From Brevipalpus yothersi (Eukaryota > Arthropoda > Arachnida > Trombidiformes > Tenuipalpidae), in NCBI GenBank assembly GCA_003956705.1, contig QZCP01000116.1, forward strand, positions 51,087 through 115,086: a stretch of DNA of 64,000 nucleotides, in the 5' to 3' direction. This document shows, piece by piece, positions 21,919-35,213 of the stretch; positions within the stretch are counted from its first letter, which is position 1; each line of letters starts with the position of its first letter. Position numbers and translations under genes: made by a program. The notes under the pieces were generated by a model. The model saw only the letters and a program-made list of their open reading frames with translations, searched no databases and had not been told where the DNA came from.

Positions 21919-24900
21919 TTATTTTCCTCTTTTTAAGGTAAAAAATCCACGTTTTTTGGGCTCTTCTTTGACTAATGGTTCAGTTTTGGCTGGCAGTGTT
22001 TGAGCTCGAGTTGGACTACTGACTTTCTCTTGATGATTGCATTGAGAAATTTTACCAATCCATGCATTCATTTCCTCCTATTTGACAATTAAAATTTGTC
22101 AATTATAATTAAGAGAAATATTTTCGAAGAAAATAAATTAATAATAGAGAGATAGTCTTACCGAATTGGGTGCTTCGAACAGATATTCTCCTCCATCAGG
22201 CAGTTTCAATCGGAATACGTGTTTACGTTTCGTGTAATCAGCTGGAATTTCAGCTACAACCTGGGTTAAATCGATGGGTTTCTCTCCTCTCAGATACTTT
22301 TCGGGCTCTTGCTTAAAATGCTTGCTGTCTTTATAAATACACAACAGATTGCCCCTCAGAACGGCATGTAATCCTTTTTCCCATGAGCTTGAGAAGAGAG
22401 AAGAAAATAATTTGAATAAAATTTCACCAATAGAAATCACAGTTCTTGTGTGTTTTCAAATGTGAAAGTAATTTTTTACCGATTCGATGCTCTCTTGGTT
22501 GTTGATTCCCATACATGTTTCCGGTTCAGATTTCCTTGTAATAAAACATCGTCTTTCGAAGTTCCAGCTGAAACACATAAAATTTATCGGTGTTACTTAG
22601 TTTACAAAAAAAGATATATCTGTATCAGTTGACGGAAAATTCAACCACTAGAAAGGCTCCGAATATGCTTAGAACCTTTCCACTGGCTCAGAAATGAAAA
22701 TTTCAATTCATTCGAAAGCGATTGAGAATTACCAAAATTCAACATGATCATTTCCTCACCTTTTGCTTCACTTCCTTCTGACTTGGGACCTCCGCTTCTC
22801 TCAGATGCATCACCCTCACCATCGAACCTAAACAAAATTGAAAGAGAGATGCAAATTAATGATTAATGGATAAAATTTCAAATGCTAGTTATAATCATAC
22901 TTGTCTATTGGTTCGTCAGACGAGGGTGACCTCAGTCTTTCAAGTTCACGACTTTCTTCAGCTAATTTTTCGGCTTCTCTTCGTTCCATTTCTTTCATTT
23001 CAAACTAAAATTGGAAAAATATAACAACTCATGAGTATCATTTTTAACTGATAATTTGATTAATCAGTATCATGTATGAAAAAAGATGTTACCATTGTCA
23101 GTCGCTCTAGAGCTGCAAAACGTTCCTCTTGTGCAGCAGTTGATTTTTCGAAGGCCTCATGTTTCTTGATCAGTTGTTCCACTTCATCAATCGTGTGCTG
23201 TGTATATGAATAATCAAAGTAAATGAGTGGGTGTTAAATGTACACATCAAGATGATACATACCCCAAGTTCTCGACTGAGCAAGTAAGGCTCTTGTGCGA
23301 TTAGCCATGCTTCGGCAACCGCAGCATCTCGAGCAAATTGATAAACTTCAAGTATCAATTGTAAATGATCCCATCTTTCATCCCATCTTCTCATCATGGC
23401 ACCACGTTGATTGACCAGAGCAAAAAGTTTATCTCGAATATCTTCCGATGCATAATGATTTCTTGCTGTCAAATCTCGTCCCAACGCAATACATGCTTCA
23501 AAATTTTCTTCTCGAGCATCAATTTCAGCTCGAAGATTTTGATGATTATTCATGAGTAACTCAACTCCAGACACATCTCTCGGCTTTTCCGATGTGTTCA
23601 TCTGTCGGACAACATCTTCCATCCATGCGATAAGATCTCTTACCATCATGAAAAATTTGAGTAAATCACTTGTATCGGCAAGCTTGGCTCTTCTGGCATC
23701 ACATTTACCAATCAAATGAAGCCAAGCATTCATCACATCAGTTTCACGATTAACAATATCACGAGCATGTTCACCAGCATACAGAGCTTGCAGTTTGGCG
23801 GAATCTTCTTGGATTCCCTGGACAGCAGATCGAAGGGTTTGCAGATCATGTTCAAAGTTGGCATGTTTACGCTGTAAATTGGACACCGATTTGCCATCAC
23901 GACCAAGATCATCGGGCAGTGCATTGTGTTTCTCCTGTATTCGACTGAGAACATCTTTACAATCATGCCAAAATTTCATCCTTTCCCATGAAGCCAAAAG
24001 CATCTGATCTCGAGTGGATATCAATTCTTGCAGATCATCCCATGCTTCATTCAGATTATCTTTCCATTCTGCTATGGTTGCTGCATCCGAGTGTCCAGCA
24101 TTGATGAGAGCATCTGCTGAATTGCATACCGTAGACACACGTTCTTTGCCCAGTGTTTCGGTATCTTTGGAAAACACTTTGAATCGTTCACGAAGCATGG
24201 ATACATGATCAAAATCTTGGCCCATCTCATGAGAACCGGCAATAACTTCACGTTCTTGTATCCATTGCATAACATCATCAAATTCTCTGCCCAGGGAATG
24301 AAGTTCCAGAGCTTCATTCAGTTTACCACGTCGTTCGTTTGCCAGATCTTTGAGACCAGCGTAGAGTTTGTCAATCTGAGATTGACGAATAACAATTTGA
24401 TCACTTTGAGGATGCTTGTCTTGAACCAATTGTTTGGCAGTTTCACCAAGAGATTTAACTGTGTTCGCATAGTCTTCCACAGCATTTTCAAGGCTCTCAT
24501 GTTTCTTCATCAAATTTTGTGTACTAAACTCATCTTTTCCACGATCTTCAACCATCATGTACAACTCTTGTTCACTCATCCAAGCTTCCGCTTCCGATAC
24601 ATCGAAATAGTATTGCTGAGCTCTCTCTGATTCCACAAGTTTACTTTTACGATTGTCCATCTTCTTTTTCAACTCTTCCCACATTTTGAGAACCTCATCA
24701 ATCAATTGTTGGAATTCGCCCGAATCTTGATGTCCCTCGGCAATCAGACGGCGACCATTTTCACAGACCTTCACTGTTTGTGGCTCATGATTATCGATTT
24801 CAGTTCTCAACGATTGATGCTTCTTGATCAACATTTGAACACCAAACAATGAGTTACCATACTCTTCTGATGTGGCCAGAGGCTCTTTCTCTTTGATCCA

Positions 24901-27900
24901 CAATTTTTCATCCTCAATATCACGTCTAAATTGGAATGCATCTTTCTTCTTCATTAGCGATGTTTTTCGTTCCTCTAGTGGTGCTTGCAATTCTTTCAGC
25001 CTCTTACTGACAATCTCTTTACGGGCTACCATCACTTCACGCTTTTCGGGTTCCATTTGTTCCAACAATCGAGCTCTTCTCTCAAGTTCTTCCAAATCTT
25101 TCGATTTGGTTTCCAATTTTTTCTCAATTATCTCCTGCCGCTCGATTACATTCCGAACGGTGGTCAAATCTGGTGTGGTGTCCGGTGTGAGCACTTGACT
25201 TTCCAACTCATTGATCCATGTGTCCAGTTCACCGAGACCCTGATCGAGTAGCTGTTCACCTTTGGCATCGAAAAGTTTTTGACCCTTTTCTCGTGTTGTG
25301 GTCTCAAGTTGCTCAAATTGTTCATCAAGATTTTCCAATTTTGCTTGGATTGCTTCCCGTAAATCGGGTATCTCTTGGACCAACACTTGACCAGCTTTGT
25401 GGACATCCATGAGGCGATCTTTGTTGGAAGCGATTTCCGATTCGAAAGCCTGATGGCGTGTCCATTTACTGTGGATAGTTTTGGCACTTCGATAGCTATC
25501 ATCTTGGGCAGTGATATACTTTTCTTGGACCCAATCGCTCAATTGTTCACATTCTTGCAAAAATTGATGTGTTTTCAGCTGATCAGTCAGCTTATTGCCT
25601 AGCTGTTCAGCTCTCTTTCGATTTGCCTCACGACGAGCAGCAATATCATCAGCTTTTCTGCGAACTTTATCCGCATACAGTATATCACCTTCACACAATG
25701 TGTGTGCAAAATTGATGACTGAATTAATTTTATCATCATTTGCATCCATTGTTGCCCGAAATGCATCATGCTTTTTGCATAACTCTTCAACATGCTCCAA
25801 ACTTGGTGGTGCTTCATCTTTGGCCAAATAATTCTCTTGCTTACTGAGTAGCACTTCCGCTTGTTTAGCATCACGATTGAACACTTGTAGATTCAAATTT
25901 TGTGTCAAAAATTGTTGCCTATTTTCCCACATTTGATGTAGCTCAGTCCATCCATCTTTGAGTGCCCGAAGACGTTCTCGGAGGAAAATATATTGGGCAT
26001 CTGTTTGTCCATGGGTAACTTTTTCACCATAATCCATCATACTGGTATAATCTTCCATATAATTGTCAATCTCTTCTTTGATCTGTTTATGGTGGGCCAA
26101 TAGTTTTTCAGCTTCCGCCAGACTGGTTGGTGTGTCCTCGGAGGCAACATCGGTCTGAGTTTTGGTAAGCCATGCTTGAAAATGATCCAAATCTCGCAAG
26201 AAACGATGTAGATCACCGGCTTCTTCAAGTTTAGCATCTTTCTCTTTGAGTAACTGGGTAAGTCTCTGCCAAGCATTTCGAATACGAGTGACCCTCTCAT
26301 CGATGAGAGGTGACTCTTCCGGATGTTCTTCACGAATTTTATCCGATTCTTGCTCCAAGGTATCCAATTTTGAACGTATAGCTGCCAAATCTCGTTCCAT
26401 ACCACCCAATCTTCGCTGTAGAGTCATTATACCGGTAAGATCATCACCCAAATCTTCTGTACCTTCGAGAAGTTTTGTCTTCTCTTCGATCCATGATATT
26501 GTTTCACGACATTCGATGTGATAAGTTTGCACACCATGAGCGGAATCAATTTGTTCTCGCTTCTTTTCTGACTTATCACGAAGTTCAGCCCATCTGGAAA
26601 TGAGAAAAAATAAGTTTCATTAGAATGATCGGAGAGAAAGTCAGCCCTGAGAGCTGGGAATATTCAGAATCTCATGATGATATGCATGTAGCTATTGTAT
26701 GTGTGTTATAACTATCATGTTGGATTCTAGAGTGAAAAAACAACTCAATAAGAATCAATACTATACCTTTGATTAAGCTTATTCTGTTGGGCAACAATCT
26801 GCTCGGAATTGGGATGATCAACTTGAAGTAATTGTCGAGCAATCGAATTAGCCACCGCAACTCGAGATGCATTTGCATTCATTTCCTGTTCAAATGTTTC
26901 AAATCGGTGTTTCATCACTTCAATATCTTCCATATCTTGCGTTAATCCCATAGAATCGATCATCTTTTCCTTCTCACTTATCCATTGTTCAACACCATCA
27001 ACTTCGGTTAGCAGCTTATACAATGCTATGGCATCTTGAAGCTTAGATCGTCTTTTCTTGGCCATATCTTGAAGTTGGGCATATTTGGCATTAATATTTG
27101 CGATTCTGTCCAACACTTCCGGTGCTTTACGATCCTCTTCACCCAAACAATCGGCCTGCTCCTTTAGTGCTTCAATAGTTTTCTCATGTTCTTTCAACTC
27201 TTCAGTAGCTTCATCATGCTTTTTGGATAATGATAGAGCATGTGGCTCATCATAGCCAACATCCTCATTGGAGACTAGTTTCAGTGTATCACCCATCCAA
27301 GCATCAACATCATCCGCATCAGTGAAAAATTGATGATACTGTATTGCCTCATCCAATCGGGCACTTCGCAGGGCTTGCAATTCTTTCAGCTTATCCCATA
27401 AATCTTCCACTTCTTTGATTCGCTGTTGAATATTGTCCGAACCAAAATGACTAGCTTCAATAAGATCTTGACCAGATTGTAGTACACTGATCAGCTGTTG
27501 CTCATGAGCTGCCAGCTCTTCCTCTAGTGCCTTATTTTTACTGATAAGAAGATGGACAGTGGTCAGATCATGTCCGATTTCACCGGAAGACAGTATGTGT
27601 TCCTTTTCACGAATATACGCTTCCTCTTCGGCCATATCCCAATAAAATTGCCACAACTTTTTCGATTCTTCCAGCCTCTTTTTCCTCAAATCAGCCAGTT
27701 GGGTCAGCTCAACATATGCCTTCTCGAGATGCTCTCTTCGCTGATTAACCAATTCAGGTGCCACTGGACGATATGTATCAATGGAATCATCCAAAAATCT
27801 TGCTGCCTGGGCATTTGTATTACGAACCCTTTCACCAACCACACCGATGTCACCTTCGAGTAGACTGTGTTTGTGGAGAAGATCTACAACACCCATCAAA

Positions 27901-29825
27901 TGTTTACCATAATCTTCGGATAGAACTCGTTGTTTAAGTATGTTGATATTATCTTCAATGAATAACATTTCTTGGAAAGTTTTTTGAACCCCCATACAGG
28001 CTTCCAGACGTGATCGACGGTTTCGAAGTAGCTCAAGCAGATGATTCCATAGACGCAATACACTTTCTTTGCGAGCATTGATTCTAAAAATATCATGATA
28101 ATTTTCTGCTTCCAATTCTGATGCCACCGAAACCACCGCTTGAACCCTTTCCTCGTACGCAAATATATCGGTTTCAATTGCTTCATGCTTTTTGGCGGCC
28201 GCTTCGACGGCAGGTAAATCGTAACCAAAATTATCTTGTGATACTAATCGCTGATTTTCACTTAACCATGTCTCTCTCATACCAGCTTTACGATCAAATC
28301 GAGCTGCCAATTGTTCCAGCTTTTCTTGACGAATTAGTTCTTCTCGAAGAGCCAATTCTCGTTCATGTTCAGCTTTCTCAAGAAGTTCCCAGGCACGATT
28401 AACATCGGATATCATTTTACCTTCCCGTGGAACCCATGCTTTCTGATTGTTTGCCCTCATTTTACTTTGCAATGAGAATAATAGCATTTCCAAATTTGAT
28501 TTCTCCTCGAATTTGGCTGGCTTATCAACCATACGGTATGAATTGAAGTGTGCTAATTGTTGTTGTACACCTTGCAATGAGTTTGCAAACTGACGATCGC
28601 CCAGCTCATCGATTGTTTTCTCAATCCATTTCAATAGATCAGATGTCAACTTGTCATAATCAGATATCATTCGATCAATGTCCATCGCTTCACCGACAAC
28701 TTTAGCAATACGTCGTCCTTGTACAGTTTCCGCTTTCATTTTGGAGAAGTAATGATAGTAGGTGACCACATAGGTGATAATTGATTTTTCATCTGGATTA
28801 TCGGTACAAACATCCTCCGGATCAAGCAGCTTGGCTAGGCCAAGATCACGCTCAGCCACCGTGAAAGCATTATTGAGGTTATGGATCGGATTGGATTTGC
28901 TTAGCTTATCATATTGTATCAAATCAGGTCGATGTTTGTGTATAATTGCATTGAATGCCAGTCCATCTCGCCATGAGCTGGTAAAATTGCGCACATTAAC
29001 ACTATTGTAGCCGGCAGTTTTCATTTGACACCACAACAGTAGGGCATCTTTGGCTGATTTAACCTCCTTATTGTCCACCTCCTCAACCATAATGTCTTGA
29101 ATTTGGAAGCGCAAAATTATGGTCCAAATTAAGCCAAGTGTAAGGCGAGAATTGCCATCCACCACATCATGAGAGCCCATATTTTCTAGATGGACTCTCT
29201 GTTCTCGTAGCAAAAATTGGATTGCCTTGTCTACATTCTCTAGACAATGTATTCTCATCTTACCCTTGGTTGGCTTTGGTAAACGTTCACCGGACAGTAT
29301 TTCCAGTAATTTAAGAAGAATTTTACCATCACGAAGATCAAGATACAAATCATCTATTCGACTATTGGCTCGGAGTAGATGTGAATTGATCCATTTTGTG
29401 AATGTTTTCTTTTGAACCGATTCTCGTTCGTCTGGGAGTTGATGGTGTGTTGATTGTGATGATGATTGAATGAAAAAAATTAGAGATAAAAATTAGGTCA
29501 ACATGTGAAATGATGAGCTCGTAAATTTTGTGTGTGCGTGTTTGTGTCAATATTTTTCGTTTGATTATTACATCTACACATGATAATGGATTATGAACTA
29601 CTGTTATTGGGTGCCAAGAAATATTAATGGTAATCATTCGAATGGCATCCTGGGAAAAAAGAAAAAAATTTTTCTTCCACAAAATTTACCTGCAAGAGCT
29701 TTGATTCTGGATCGTTCAAAAAGTCGAGATGAACTATTTCCACCATCGTATTCATATTCTTCGACTTCACCCGGTTGATTTGTGATGGGATCCCATCGAG
29801 GTCCCACCGAAATATCAGTAGTCAT
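21919..29825 (-). CDS. beta-Spec: beta-spectrin, copy 2, complete (2293 aa)
   Basis: Nine exons (minus): 29825-29690, 29431-26767, 26593-23263, 23197-23093, 23004-22901, 22827-22760, 22567-22480, 22387-22162, 22077-21919. Every junction is GT-AG and the total is 6882 bp. The length of 2293 aa matches the usual non-heavy beta-spectrin (about 2290). Order: N-terminal segment (MTTDISVGPRWDP), two CH domains (about residues 50-300), a row of three-helix spectrin repeats (about 300-2080), a charged linker, and a PH domain (about 2137-2245, RKHVWEST to YLFEAPNS, phosphoinositide binding). It ends KKRGFFTLKRGK. Expected role: tetramer with alpha-spectrin, linking F-actin and ankyrin to the membrane. 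The CH region is almost identical to copy 1, while exon 3 is clearly diverged. The reading frame is open throughout, so this is probably a working gene. Confidence 0.95.
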
Positions 29826-30398
29826 GATTTGTTTATCACTGTAAAGTTTTTTCTTCTTTCTCTTCTATCACAATTTAAAATTTAATGATGATTATTGAGT
29901 CTAGATTTGATTTGATGATCTGTAGAAAGCTGATATGGATGGTGGCACTGGTAGAAGTTGGTAGAGTAGAAAAAGAAAATATTGTTCCGCTTGGCCTGTA
30001 TTCGAAGCACGCGAGAGAGGAGAAGAGAGAAGAAGAGAATGTCAAAACCTTCACATGTAATTTTCATAGACTTTGAAAGTAAAATAGAGAGAGAAGGTAA
30101 AAAAGGTCAACGGCCGCTGTCATTCAAAACTCATGAAATTGATGGAGAGAAAATAGTGAGAGAGACAGAGAGAGAGAGAGAGACCATGGTGTTTCGAAAA
30201 TACGTTCCGAATGAATCAAATCCTTTCGATTTATCACATTTTTCCGCTATAATTAAGCGAAACAAATAATTTTCGTTCTCTCTTTTGGCAAACAGTTAAA
30301 AGGTAATGATGAGGAACATAAATTTTCTCTCTCACTCAAACTCAAACACACATTCACTGAAAAAACGCACACACATAAAAAACCACTCCTTATTACCC

Positions 30399-30442
<44 letters not shown>

Positions 30443-30690
30443 TCTCATATACCTCTCTCTCTCTCTCTCATATGGTCCATGCAGAAAGGAATCAATCGAT
30501 CAAATGGGGAAGAGAGAGAGAATCAGAGAGGTGAGATGAGGTGAGTCACTCACAAGCACGGAAGAGAGACAGTAATTCAGAGACAATATATCTCCGAAAA
30601 TGAATGAGGTAAGTTCCTCATAATATTGATAGAATCTAATGGATGTCTCGAGGACTATGTTCTCATGAGAGCTACAATGTTTGGCTAAAT
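29826..30690. other. beta-spectrin copy 2 upstream region
   Basis: The first 110 bp resemble the flanks of copies 1 and 3 (TCATGAT start context, then TTTTTTCTTCT and CTATCACAATTTA), then similarity stops near 29937. Purine tracts occur at about 30160-30182 and (GA)n at 30404-30437, with a (CT)n run at about 30453-30470. No gene is supported; this should include the promoter and leader of copy 2. Confidence 0.5.
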
Positions 30691-30691
30691 C

Positions 30692-30692
<1 letters not shown>

Positions 30693-30758
<66 letters not shown>
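30693..30758. repeat. (CT)n microsatellite
   Basis: About 33 uninterrupted CT units. It is among the longest perfect dinucleotide runs in the window and lies about 0.9 kb upstream of the spectrin copy 2 start. Confidence 0.95.
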
Positions 30759-30763
<5 letters not shown>

Positions 30764-33700
30764 GCTATATATTAACAGTCCTACTCCCTCTTGGGTGTAA
30801 CCGGAAAAAGCTGAGCTGGCTTGTGGGATGGAGAAGAATATTCGAAATAAGTGGATATCAACATGAGATGCGAAGCGAAGGGAAAAAGAGAAAGAGAAAA
30901 AAGATGGACCGTTATCAAAGAGCAAAATGTTTCCCTTTTCGAACAACAAGATAGCCACCGGTATCAATCTGCTGTTTTCGAGCATTCATCCAATGAGTAT
31001 GGTATAATCGTGTGTCTGTGCATCGCGCACACACACACACAGAAACACCCGAAAAGAGAGAGTATGTGGACATTGTCGAAAGTGAAATGTAGTGGCAAAG
31101 ACATGTCATGACTTACTTGAAAATAATCCAAAACCCACTAAGACACACTAGATGATGATGAAGAAGAAGAAGAAACTGCTAGCTGCACGAACAAAAAAAA
31201 GAAGGGCACATAATTTCGGCTGGTAGATGATATTCTTTGCCTTTGGTTGTTGTTAATGATGATGAATCACATATACACGGTATCCATATTTAGGACATTG
31301 TATAAACATACACAAACACAGCTGTTTGGGAATGGACCGAATGGCCATAGAACATAGATTCAGTGAATACTATTCACTGAATAGATTGCATTGATGCGGA
31401 GGCTGACTGTTGGACTGTTGAGCTAGAGAGAGAGAAGAGAGAGAGAGCTGAAGCGGCTTATAGAAAGTGAGCGGGACTCTCCTCTCTCCCCTTTCTCTCT
31501 TTCTCTTTCTCTTTCCTCTCTCTATCATCATCTCCCCCTCTTCATCTCTCTCTCTTTCTCTCTAGTAAGGCGGAGGAGGAAGATGAGAATGATGAGAGGA
31601 GCTCTCTTTGCTCCATCGGATGGAAGATCTTCCATGGGAAGAAGATGTAGAAAAAAGAAGATGACGATGATTGTTTAACCTTGTGCTAAATTGAAAGACT
31701 TAGAAAGATAGAGAGAGAAAGAGAGAAGCTCCACTATACTTCTCACTATTTTTTTCGAATTCAAATGTCACTCAAAGTTTCAACATTTAAAAAGACAATT
31801 TCATTCTCTCTCACTCTTTGGATCATACACATACTCACTCACTTGATGCAAATTGAACTGAATTAGTGATATATGTAGAGATGTGTGTATTATGCGGAAT
31901 GGTAGCAAAGAAAGTTGACAAGACGATGTGAAAGAGTTCGTCATCTTTATTCAGATGATTTACAGTATTTACTGCACATTACTTAGCTGAACAAACTGTA
32001 CTCATTCCAGGCACATTGTCAATTTCGATTTTCAAGTTCCAGACGATCAAGATGGGAAAGCTACTTTGGGATGCTGGATCCTTGTATTATTTTACCAATC
32101 TACTTTTGGCTCCAAATGAAATTTCCATTGAACTCTCACTTCCTCATCAATAACAAGTAGAAGAAGAAGAAGGAGATGAAAACCCTTTCTACAAATAGCA
32201 ATAAACGAATGAAGAAAATCGTTCTGATAATTGAAAATGCTTTTTTTTCTCTTGTTTTCATGATGGAACACGCTTTATGAGGGACTGATAAAGTCAACAA
32301 CATAATCAAGCATATTGATAAATTTTTTGTTCCCCTAATTCATAGAAATACAAATGAATCAATGAACCAGCTGTTCTGTAACGAAATGTTCAGACACACA
32401 TATACACATATTTCATTCATCTTCCATTGACAAGGCAATTTGAACACTTCTTCAGTGACGATTATTGCATCATAAAAAAATCATATCAGCATGCTGATCT
32501 TGTGTGTGTGTGTGTTTGAATTTTCGATCCCCTGAACAAATGTTGATACTAATTTGAGCAATCAAGCAAGTAAGTGTTCTTTTATTTTCATTTTCTGTTT
32601 GATGCTATTCACTTGTATCAATGAAATGATGCAAACCCTATTCGTATACGCCTCGATACTCAATTTTCGTTTAGGGAAACCAGGCAATGGTCAAATTATT
32701 CTTGAAACATTAACTTTGTCAGCATGAATAAGAGTAATTTGATCGAGGTTCCCATTCAGTGAGGTCATCAGCCTTCTCAAATTGTATGAATTAATATTGG
32801 ACCGTGAACAGAACATCTGAAGCTACTAATGGCCATGAAGTATCGTTTGTTCATGAGGTGTATGTTTTAGGAAGCGAAAAAAAAATTGCTGACCGAATAA
32901 TTCATGAAAGAACTGACAAAACTGTGATCCCATGTCTGGTTTCAGAAGTGATGGAACTTTTGTTCATTGTTTCTGCCTATTCCCTAGAATGGATCCCTTT
33001 TCTCGCCAGGGAAGTGTCTTTACAAGTTTCTATCCTCAGAATTCTTCTCTAATATTTCTAGCTGAATTTGACATGATCTGATGGGAAAAATTGACCAAAA
33101 GATTTCCACAATTTTTGAAAATGGAGGTTTAAAATAAAGAATATTGTTACCTGCAAAACTTGGTTCATTTCCAACGAAATTTCGATGGTTTTTGTGTGAT
33201 CTTATATTCAGCAAAAATTTTTAAATTCTTCCTCCTGAAAAAACGGTTTTCTAGTGGACCTACGAATTTACTTAATTCATGAAATTACCACATATCGAAT
33301 ACTCAATTATACAGTCTACATTTTTCTATTCGATATGTAGTTGGTTACTTTCAACCAGGAATCCTGTTAGAATGATCGCAAATCTGTTGGTTTATTTGTT
33401 TCATAGTATCAAAAACAATATCTTTGATATTTTTATTTTTTATGTAAATATACTGAAATCACATGCTGGCAAGTGTTGGGAGTAGGCGAATTCTGTAGAA
33501 TAATCAATGTAAAAAAAGTTAATTCTGATTTCTGATTTTAGTTCATAAATGCTGTTTCATTTGAAAACAATTGACAAACACTACTCTTTGGGCAAAGTAT
33601 TTACATAAGTATGTACTTTAATCAGAATAGTACTACTCCATTGGGTTTAACTAAAGAATTTTATCCTGAATTGATTCAATACCTGATTTTTAGGCTTTTT

Positions 33701-33808
33701 ACAAAATTCATCAGTATCATATCACCTCTAAATGTTATTGATACGTGGCAAATTCATTTTCTTCAGAAAACTGTTTCGAATTCTTTCTATACTTTGTTAA
33801 TTTTTTCG
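30759..33808. other. gene-poor, simple-sequence-rich spacer
   Basis: No coding region is supported. Purine- and pyrimidine-rich blocks lie at about 31420-31580 and 31700-31730, with (CA)n pieces near 31027-31042 and 32505. The stretch from 32500 to 33800 is AT-rich without repeats. A short open frame at 32804-33052 has no homology that I recognise and no splice or start context, and is not called. Confidence 0.5.
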
Positions 33809-34703
33809 ATGTTTGAATATTTTTGCCTATTTTCTCTCCTCATTGGTAAGTCTAGACTGAGAATACATCAGCGAAGATATTTTATCTAATTTTTCATTAT
33901 TAGCTGTATTAGTCATCAATCAAGCAGGTAAGTAATTGGTCAAGTTTGCATTCTTTATACATTACTAATATACCTTCTTAGACGGCTGTACTTTCCTAAG
34001 AGCTCCTCCTGTGAATGGAGAGGTCAGACCGATTCCTTTTCTGGTTCATGTCTGGTAGGTTGATCAAACCAGAATTCAGCCACAAACCGTGAGAAAGAAT
34101 ATTTGAACACAATTCCTTCTCCATAGGATTTCCAGATACGATACTGGTGAGCATTCATGTGTTGGTGTAGTATCAAGTTATAACTACATACTGGTACCAG
34201 AATGGTGTATAACGATTAGTGGTGAAAGACGTGGCCGAATAGCAATTTATTCACCAAAACGTGATGTAAACGTATTCTCTCGAGCATGTACCACTTGTAG
34301 GTATGATCAACAATTCGATTTGGTTTACGAAGATGATGATCTGAGAGAACTTGTCGGTGGCACAAGGTACGATGCTGTGCCGAATGCTGTGTTTCTGAAA
34401 ATTCCCAAAAGTTTATCCAATCTACAGACAAGTTGCTTTTGGAATAAGGGAAATTTGTTCAGTATGGACAAACACGTTACTCCTATTGTTGTATCTTGGA
34501 GACAAGGTCCGAATGGAGAATTTTTTATGGTCCAAAGAGTTCTTGATCCGTCGTATAAGCAATACAAATCATTCGAAGAATTGAAGACAGGCTATGAAGA
34601 TATAGCAGAGGCCGTCATATCAATCAGTTCAGTGTATCGAGGAGAATATTTTGAAGGCTTCTTCCATGATCCACCCCATAAATTAGATTTCACAAGAGGT
34701 TAA
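33809..34703 (+). CDS. secreted inactive trypsin-fold protein (236 aa)
   Basis: Exons 33809-33845, 33904-33927, 33982-34054, 34127-34703. Phases agree and the total is 711 bp. The N-terminus MFEYFCLFSLLIAVLVINQA is a signal peptide split by two tiny introns. The mature part resembles a chymotrypsin-fold domain: Cys56 and Cys72 are spaced exactly like the C42-C58 pair of trypsin, within ILVPEWC, where an active enzyme has (V)LTAAHC. The catalytic His is therefore Trp71, the catalytic Asp region reads VPNAVFLKI in place of NDIALLKL, and no GDSGGP occurs anywhere. Such inactivated protease paralogues are secreted by astigmatid mites, where some block host complement; that role is not shown here. 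The assignment rests on spacing and motifs only and is moderately sure. Confidence 0.6.
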
Positions 34704-35213
34704 TAGAAATTGTGGCATTTGAGCTGGAAATAGAGTTTATCAAAAGCATAATATATTTGTTTCTCAAACGAGCAAGCAAGGTGAGCACTGTCTCTGGTAC
34801 ATGAGAAAAAAATTTAAAATAAAAAAAAATATACCCTATTATTATATATCATTTATTAAAGCTCGGGGGAAAAATTGCCCAGCAACTAGGAAATCATCCA
34901 TATCGTCTGTTAGAGGGGGGAAATTTTTTCTCAAAATGTCTCTCTGCATGTCAATCGAAAATGATGAAAAATATATTTATCAAGAATATCCAAAGTGTAG
35001 ATGATTAGCCAGCTAGAGGAAACTATTCCTATCGTTGGAAAGCTGATCATGTTGATCATGTAATATATGGACTGGGGTTTAGAGAATTTGTCACTCGGAT
35101 GCCAATCTATTTGGTTATAAATACGATAAAATCACTTTCTCCTCATCATAACTCCATCGAGATTGGGAATTTGAATCTGTGTCTATTATCCAGGGAGAAT
35201 TATTGTTCATAAG
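34704..35213. other. spacer between two secreted-protein genes
   Basis: No gene is supported. It is AT-rich, with a poly-A/AT stretch at about 34803-34860. The plus-strand AATAAA-like sequences expected for 3' processing of the upstream gene are AT-rich and ambiguous. Confidence 0.3.

Noticed and set aside
30500..30985. A 161-codon minus-strand frame with a long Glu-Arg run
   Set aside because: The frame is sustained by the (CT)n microsatellite, which has no stop codons in any frame.
32804..33052. An 82-codon plus-strand frame in the spacer
   Set aside because: Isolated, with no signal peptide, splice partner or motif; consistent with chance.
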